Shown: piece by piece, positions 60,181 through 64,000 of the stretch
Layout: the number at the start of each line of letters is the position of its first letter
Position numbering within the stretch: the stretch's first letter is position 1
Source of the DNA: Bacillus sp. AFS055030
GTDB taxonomy: Bacteria > Bacillota > Bacilli > Bacillales > Bacillaceae_G
DNA length: 64,000 nt
Assembly (NCBI RefSeq): GCF_002574545.1
Contig: NZ_NUGT01000009.1
Span: forward strand, 133,798-197,797
Reading direction: 5' to 3'
Notes under the pieces: generated by a model
The model's database searches: none
Seen by the model: only the letters and a program-made list of their open reading frames with translations
What the model was told of the DNA's origin: nothing
Made by a program: the position numbers and the translations under genes

Positions 60181-63120
60181 TTATTTTGTCGTTAAGTGGA
60201 CGTATCCTTTTCGTTCCCATTTTCGCTGTACCTCAACTCCATTTTGAGGGTTTCGCTTTTTATTACGTGGGTTTGATTTTGGCAACGGACTTTCACCTTC
60301 TACACGTAATACTTCCATTCTTACTTTCGTTTGTTTATAAGCTGGTGTATTTGTACGGTGATCTTTAGCTGGACCTGTTAAGAAATTGATTGCAGATTCA
60401 TTACTTGTTGAATTCATTGGTAAAAACAATTCATTTTTTTGTACTCGATCCGTTACTAATGCAGGTAATTTCAGCGCTCCATACGGTGAAACTAATCGAA
60501 CAAGTGAACCATCTTTAATACCTCGTTCATACGCAAGTTCTGGTGAGACCTCTACAAAAATCTCGGGCACTTTTAATTGAATACCGTATGATTTATTCGT
60601 CATATTCCCTTCATGGAAATGCTCAAGCATACGACCATTATTAATTAATAGATCATACTCATCAGCAAACTCAACAGGTTCCATCCAATCAGCTAAAACA
60701 AATCTTGCTTTTTTATCTGGGAAATTAAAACCATCCTCATAAAGCAGTGGCGTACTTGCTCCATCTAAGCTTCCCCAAAGGAAACTATCCCAACCTTCCA
60801 TCACCTCATAGCTAGCTTGTGAGAATAGTGGTGCTAAGCTGGCCATTTCAGCAAATATTTCACTTGGATGTTGATAGTTCCAGTTTGCACCTAATCGGTT
60901 GGCAATTTCTTGGATAATCCACCAGTCAGCCTTCGATTCACCAAGAGTCGGTAATGCTTGATATAATCTTTGTACTCGACGCTCAGTATTTGTAAATGTT
61001 CCTTCTTTTTCAAGTGATGGTGCAGCAGGTAAAATAACATCGGCATATTGCGCTGTTTTTGAGAAGAAAAGATCTTGTACAACAAAGAAGTCCAAATCTG
61101 ATAAAACTTCATCTACATGGTTTGCATTACAATCGACAAGCGCCATATCTTCACCAACTAAGTACATAGCTTTCATCTCGCCCTTTTCGATTGATTGAAG
61201 CATTTGGATATTATCTAAACCAGGTTTTGCTCCGATCTCAACCCCCCACGCTTTTTCAAACTTCATTCGGGCCGCATCATCTGTTACATGCTGGTAACCA
61301 GGCAGCCATCCAGGAAGAGTACCCATATCACATGCACCTTGTACATTATTGTGACCACGAAGAGGATAAGCGCCTGCACCTTTGCGTCTATAGTTTCCTG
61401 TTGCAAGCAATAAGTTGGAAATCGCAGCCGATGTATCAGAGCCACCAGTGTTTTGTGTTACGCCCATGCCCCATAAAATACAAGTTCCATCAGCTTCATG
61501 AATCATTTTGGCAATTTGAATTAACGTTTCCTTTGAAATTCCAGTTACACTTTCGGCATATTCAAGCGTATATTTCTCAAGAACATCTTTAAAATCTTCA
61601 AAGAAATGAACATTCTCATTGATGAATTCTAAGTCATGCCAGCCTTGGTCAATGATATATTTAGTTACAGCCATCAACCATACTTGGTCCGTACCTTGCT
61701 TTGGTCTAATAAAAATGTCAGAGCGTTCAGCCATTTCATTTTTACGAAGATCGGCAACAATCAGTTTTTGACCATGTAGTTTATGTGCTCGCTTCACTCG
61801 TGTCGCAAGTACAGGATGACATTCTGCCGGGTTGGCACCAACGATTATAACTAGTCCAGCTTTTGCGATATCTTTTATCGTTCCTGCATCTCCACCCATA
61901 CCTACCGTACGGAATAATCCATCTGTTGCTGGTGATTGACAGTAACGTGAGCAATTATCAACATTATTTGTTTCAAATACTTGTCGAGCCAACTTTTGTA
62001 TTAAATAGTTTTCTTCATTCGTAATTTTCGAAGATGAAATAAATCCTACAGAGCCCCTGCCATATTCTTGTTTAATGGAACCAAGTTTACTTGCAACTAA
62101 GTCAAGCGCTTCATTCCAGCTCGCTTCAACAAATACGCCATTTTTTCGAATTAATGGCTTTGTAATTCGTTCGTTAGAATTGACAAAATCCCAACCAAAT
62201 TTACCTTTTACACAAGTCGAAATGGCATTTACTGGTGCATCCGAGCTAGGTTGAACTTTTAAGATTTTTCGATCCTTCGTCCAAACCTCGAATGTACAAC
62301 CAACACCACAGAAAGTACAAACAGTTTTTGTCTTTTTCGTACGTGTTTCTCGCATTGCTGCTTCAACCTCTGAAACGGCAAAAACACCACTATATCCAGG
62401 CTCTACTTTTTTTACTAGATCGATCATCGGATCAAGTAACTCGTCATTTAAACTAGTCATAAAACCAGCTTCACCAAGCATTGATTTTTCCATCAATGCA
62501 TTACAAGGACAAATTGTTACACATTGTCCACAACTAACACATGAAGAATCATTAATCGAAACTCCCTTGTCCCAAATAACACGTGGACGTTCAGCTTCCC
62601 AATCAATTGATAAAGTCTCATTTACTTGAAGATTCTGACATACTTCCACACACTGTCCACATGCAATACATTGATTTGGGTCATATCGATAAAATGGATG
62701 TGTCAAATCTACTTCACAAGAAGCTACCTTTGGCTGATAAGGATACTTTTGGTGTTCAATGCCCATTTCTTCAACCGTATTATGTAGCTTACAATTTCCA
62801 TTGTTATTATCACAAACTGTGCAATATAATAAATGATTTTCTAATAAACGATCCATCGCTTCAGTCCTGGCTTCCTTCGCTTTAGGTGAAGTCAATTGAA
62901 TATTCATTCCATTCATTGCTACAGTTGAACAAGAGCGCTTTAGCTCTCCATTAATTTCTACAATACAAGTATCACAAGTTTGAATTGGATCAACTTCAGG
63001 AACATAACAAATTTGTGGGTGACTAATTTCATTTTGATTGATGATTTGTAAGATTGTAGAACCTTGCTTTGCGTTTACTTCTTTCCCGTCAATCGTGATT
63101 GTAACGATGTTATTTTTCAC
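60181..63120 (-). CDS. fdhF: Formate dehydrogenase alpha subunit (YrhE-like, Cys type)
   Basis: A 979-residue molybdopterin enzyme that oxidises formate. From the amino end: a 2Fe-2S domain (TCDTCIVEINGELKRSC), CTVCDNNNGNC, two 4Fe-4S ferredoxin motifs (CIACGQCVEVC, CVSCGQCVTICPC), the catalytic-domain cluster CTFCGVGC, and CSRYCQSPAT, in which cysteine takes the place of selenocysteine. The later GHNNVQGACDMGTLPGWLPGY motif is typical. The start is GTG at 63118-63120 behind GGGGAGG. No separate NAD-reducing subunit is encoded here. Confidence 0.95.
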   Translation of the reverse strand: MKNNIVTITIDGKEVNAKQGSTILQIINQNEISHPQICYVPEVDPIQTCDTCIVEINGELKRSCSTVAMNGMNIQLTSPKAKEARTEAMDRLLENHLLYCTVCDNNNGNCKLHNTVEEMGIEHQKYPYQPKVASCEVDLTHPFYRYDPNQCIACGQCVEVCQNLQVNETLSIDWEAERPRVIWDKGVSINDSSCVSCGQCVTICPCNALMEKSMLGEAGFMTSLNDELLDPMIDLVKKVEPGYSGVFAVSEVEAAMRETRTKKTKTVCTFCGVGCTFEVWTKDRKILKVQPSSDAPVNAISTCVKGKFGWDFVNSNERITKPLIRKNGVFVEASWNEALDLVASKLGSIKQEYGRGSVGFISSSKITNEENYLIQKLARQVFETNNVDNCSRYCQSPATDGLFRTVGMGGDAGTIKDIAKAGLVIIVGANPAECHPVLATRVKRAHKLHGQKLIVADLRKNEMAERSDIFIRPKQGTDQVWLMAVTKYIIDQGWHDLEFINENVHFFEDFKDVLEKYTLEYAESVTGISKETLIQIAKMIHEADGTCILWGMGVTQNTGGSDTSAAISNLLLATGNYRRKGAGAYPLRGHNNVQGACDMGTLPGWLPGYQHVTDDAARMKFEKAWGVEIGAKPGLDNIQMLQSIEKGEMKAMYLVGEDMALVDCNANHVDEVLSDLDFFVVQDLFFSKTAQYADVILPAAPSLEKEGTFTNTERRVQRLYQALPTLGESKADWWIIQEIANRLGANWNYQHPSEIFAEMASLAPLFSQASYEVMEGWDSFLWGSLDGASTPLLYEDGFNFPDKKARFVLADWMEPVEFADEYDLLINNGRMLEHFHEGNMTNKSYGIQLKVPEIFVEVSPELAYERGIKDGSLVRLVSPYGALKLPALVTDRVQKNELFLPMNSTSNESAINFLTGPAKDHRTNTPAYKQTKVRMEVLRVEGESPLPKSNPRNKKRNPQNGVEVQRKWERKGYVHLTTK

Positions 63121-63197
63121 GGTCTTCCTCCCCTTCTTTCACATAAAGAAAACTCCCCAAATACTCCCTTCACGCGGCCAACTTATCCTTTAATCAC

Positions 63198-63257
63198 AAA
63201 AAAAATCCACCATGAATACACATACCCGATAAATAGGTTTAATGTCATCATGGTGGA
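63198..63257 (-). terminator. Terminator downstream of the nitronate monooxygenase gene
   Basis: TCCACCATGA/TCATGGTGGA stem with a long loop, followed by eight Ts on the minus strand; 165 bp past the stop. Confidence 0.75.
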
Positions 63258-63421
63258 ATAGTTTATTAGCAAATCATACTAACATACCAATCCATTTTTT
63301 ATTTACTAAAATGATAGAGTCATAACATTCCCATACTATGATTCCATCTCATTAAATTTATTATAAGCTTTAAATGGTCATTAAACAATAGATTAACGGC
63401 ATGAAAGTAAAACGCTTACAA

Positions 63422-64000
63422 TTATTTACTTACTTTTGTTTTTAATTTCTCAGCATTTTTATTTAGCTTACTAACTGCCTCACTATACTCTTTTTCAAGC
63501 TCATCTATAATGTCGGCAATGGGACTGATTTTTGTAATTGCCCCAACACCATGACCAGCAGACCATATTTCTTTCCAAGCCTTTGCATTCGATTCATTTT
63601 TCATTCCATCGAAATCGACTTTTTCCTTCTTTTTCAATGTTTCAGGATCAAGACCAGCCTTCACTATGCTTGGGATTAACATATTCGCCTTCACTCCAGA
63701 GAATGCATCAGTCAAAACGATATCTTCTTGCGTTGCATCAACTAACATTTGACGGTATTCATCATTTGCTAAGCTTTCCTTGGCAACAATGAAGCGTGTT
63801 CCCATATAAGCTAAATCAGCGCCTGCAGCTTGTGCAGCCAATATACTTTTACCAGTTGAAATCCCACCTGCTAACACAATAATGCCATCCCAGAACGTAC
63901 GAACACTATCAACAAAAGCAAATCCATTTAAATTTCCAGCATGTCCACCAGCACCTGATGCAACTAAAATTAATCCATCAACACCAGCCTCAGCTGCTTT
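63422..64000 (-). CDS. Nitronate monooxygenase, C-terminal part (runs off the right edge)
   Basis: The reverse frame stays open from the window edge to 63422, giving 192 residues. It contains SGAGGHAGNLNG and VLAGGISTGKSI, FMN-binding motifs of the nitronate monooxygenase (2-nitropropane dioxygenase) family, and a helical end (IIDELEKEYSEAVSKLNKN). It oxidises nitroalkane anions with FMN and oxygen. A GTG within the frame is not the start, since coding homology continues above it. The start lies outside the window. Confidence 0.9.
   Translation of the reverse strand, partial: KAAEAGVDGLILVASGAGGHAGNLNGFAFVDSVRTFWDGIIVLAGGISTGKSILAAQAAGADLAYMGTRFIVAKESLANDEYRQMLVDATQEDIVLTDAFSGVKANMLIPSIVKAGLDPETLKKKEKVDFDGMKNESNAKAWKEIWSAGHGVGAITKISPIADIIDELEKEYSEAVSKLNKNAEKLKTKVSK

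Overview
The window is AT-rich chromosomal DNA from a spore-forming, Gram-positive Bacillaceae (Firmicutes). The evidence is the yqfC-yqfD-phoH order at the left end, yqeY-rpsU, an alpha/beta-type small acid-soluble spore protein, a CotX-type coat protein, the sporulation diadenylate cyclase CdaS, strong AGGAGG ribosome-binding sites and many intrinsic terminators. A genus near Bacillus or Gottfriedia fits, but the sequence alone does not settle it. I see no rRNA, tRNA, CRISPR array, prophage or intact insertion sequence.

Layout: 1-4.3 kb is housekeeping and sporulation (phoH, yqfD, yqfC, yqeY, rpsU, deoC). 4.4-10.6 kb is accessory: an SLC45-like MFS carrier, a sterol-desaturase-family hydroxylase, a small protein behind a 5 x 17-bp tandem repeat, an RDD remnant, an orphan WxL surface protein, a SAM hydrolase-family protein, and a 128-bp GC-rich inverted-repeat element flanked by duplicated hairpins. 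10.7-14.3 kb is a tight fixABCX (etf) operon with a coupled fifth cistron. 14.5-16.6 kb is catDE plus an Rrf2-type regulator, with repeated half-sites between them. 16.7-24.3 kb holds a SASP, a luciferase-like oxidoreductase, a 5 x 52-bp non-coding tandem repeat, cdaS, ridA, a DUF4309-GH3 fusion whose only well-placed start codon is ATT or ATC, and an alpha/beta hydrolase. 24.5-38.3 kb is mixed accessory: an XRE regulator with seven 28-residue repeats, a HAD phosphatase, methionine gamma-lyase, a two-component system, a Qnr-like pentapeptide protein, a seven-bladed RCC1-like protein, an isochorismatase-like hydrolase and a decayed second copy of the inverted-repeat element.

38.4-49.9 kb is a sugar locus. 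A LacI regulator, divergent from the rest, faces an ABC importer (binding lipoprotein plus two permeases), a GH13 alpha-glucosidase, a DUF1861 protein, a GH130 mannoside phosphorylase, a frameshifted MFS carrier, a ROK hexokinase and mannose-6-phosphate isomerase. Together they suggest import of a mannose-containing oligosaccharide, hydrolysis and phosphorolysis, and entry of mannose into glycolysis. A perfect LacI-type palindrome and a near-consensus cre site lie in the divergent intergenic region.

50.1-63.1 kb is a molybdenum-cofactor and formate-dehydrogenase locus: MOSC protein, modB without modA or modC, mobB, a DUF2294 protein, moaC, mobA, moaB, moaD, moaE, moeA, a MoeB/ThiF adenylyltransferase, moaA, fdhD, a DUF1641 protein and a Cys-type formate dehydrogenase. 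A 5'-truncated nitronate monooxygenase closes the window.

No wholly new defence or mobile system stood out. The best candidates for new biology are the inverted-repeat element family, the two tandem-repeat loci, the fifth cistron of the fix operon, the repeat-bearing XRE regulator, and the unusual start of the GH3 gene.
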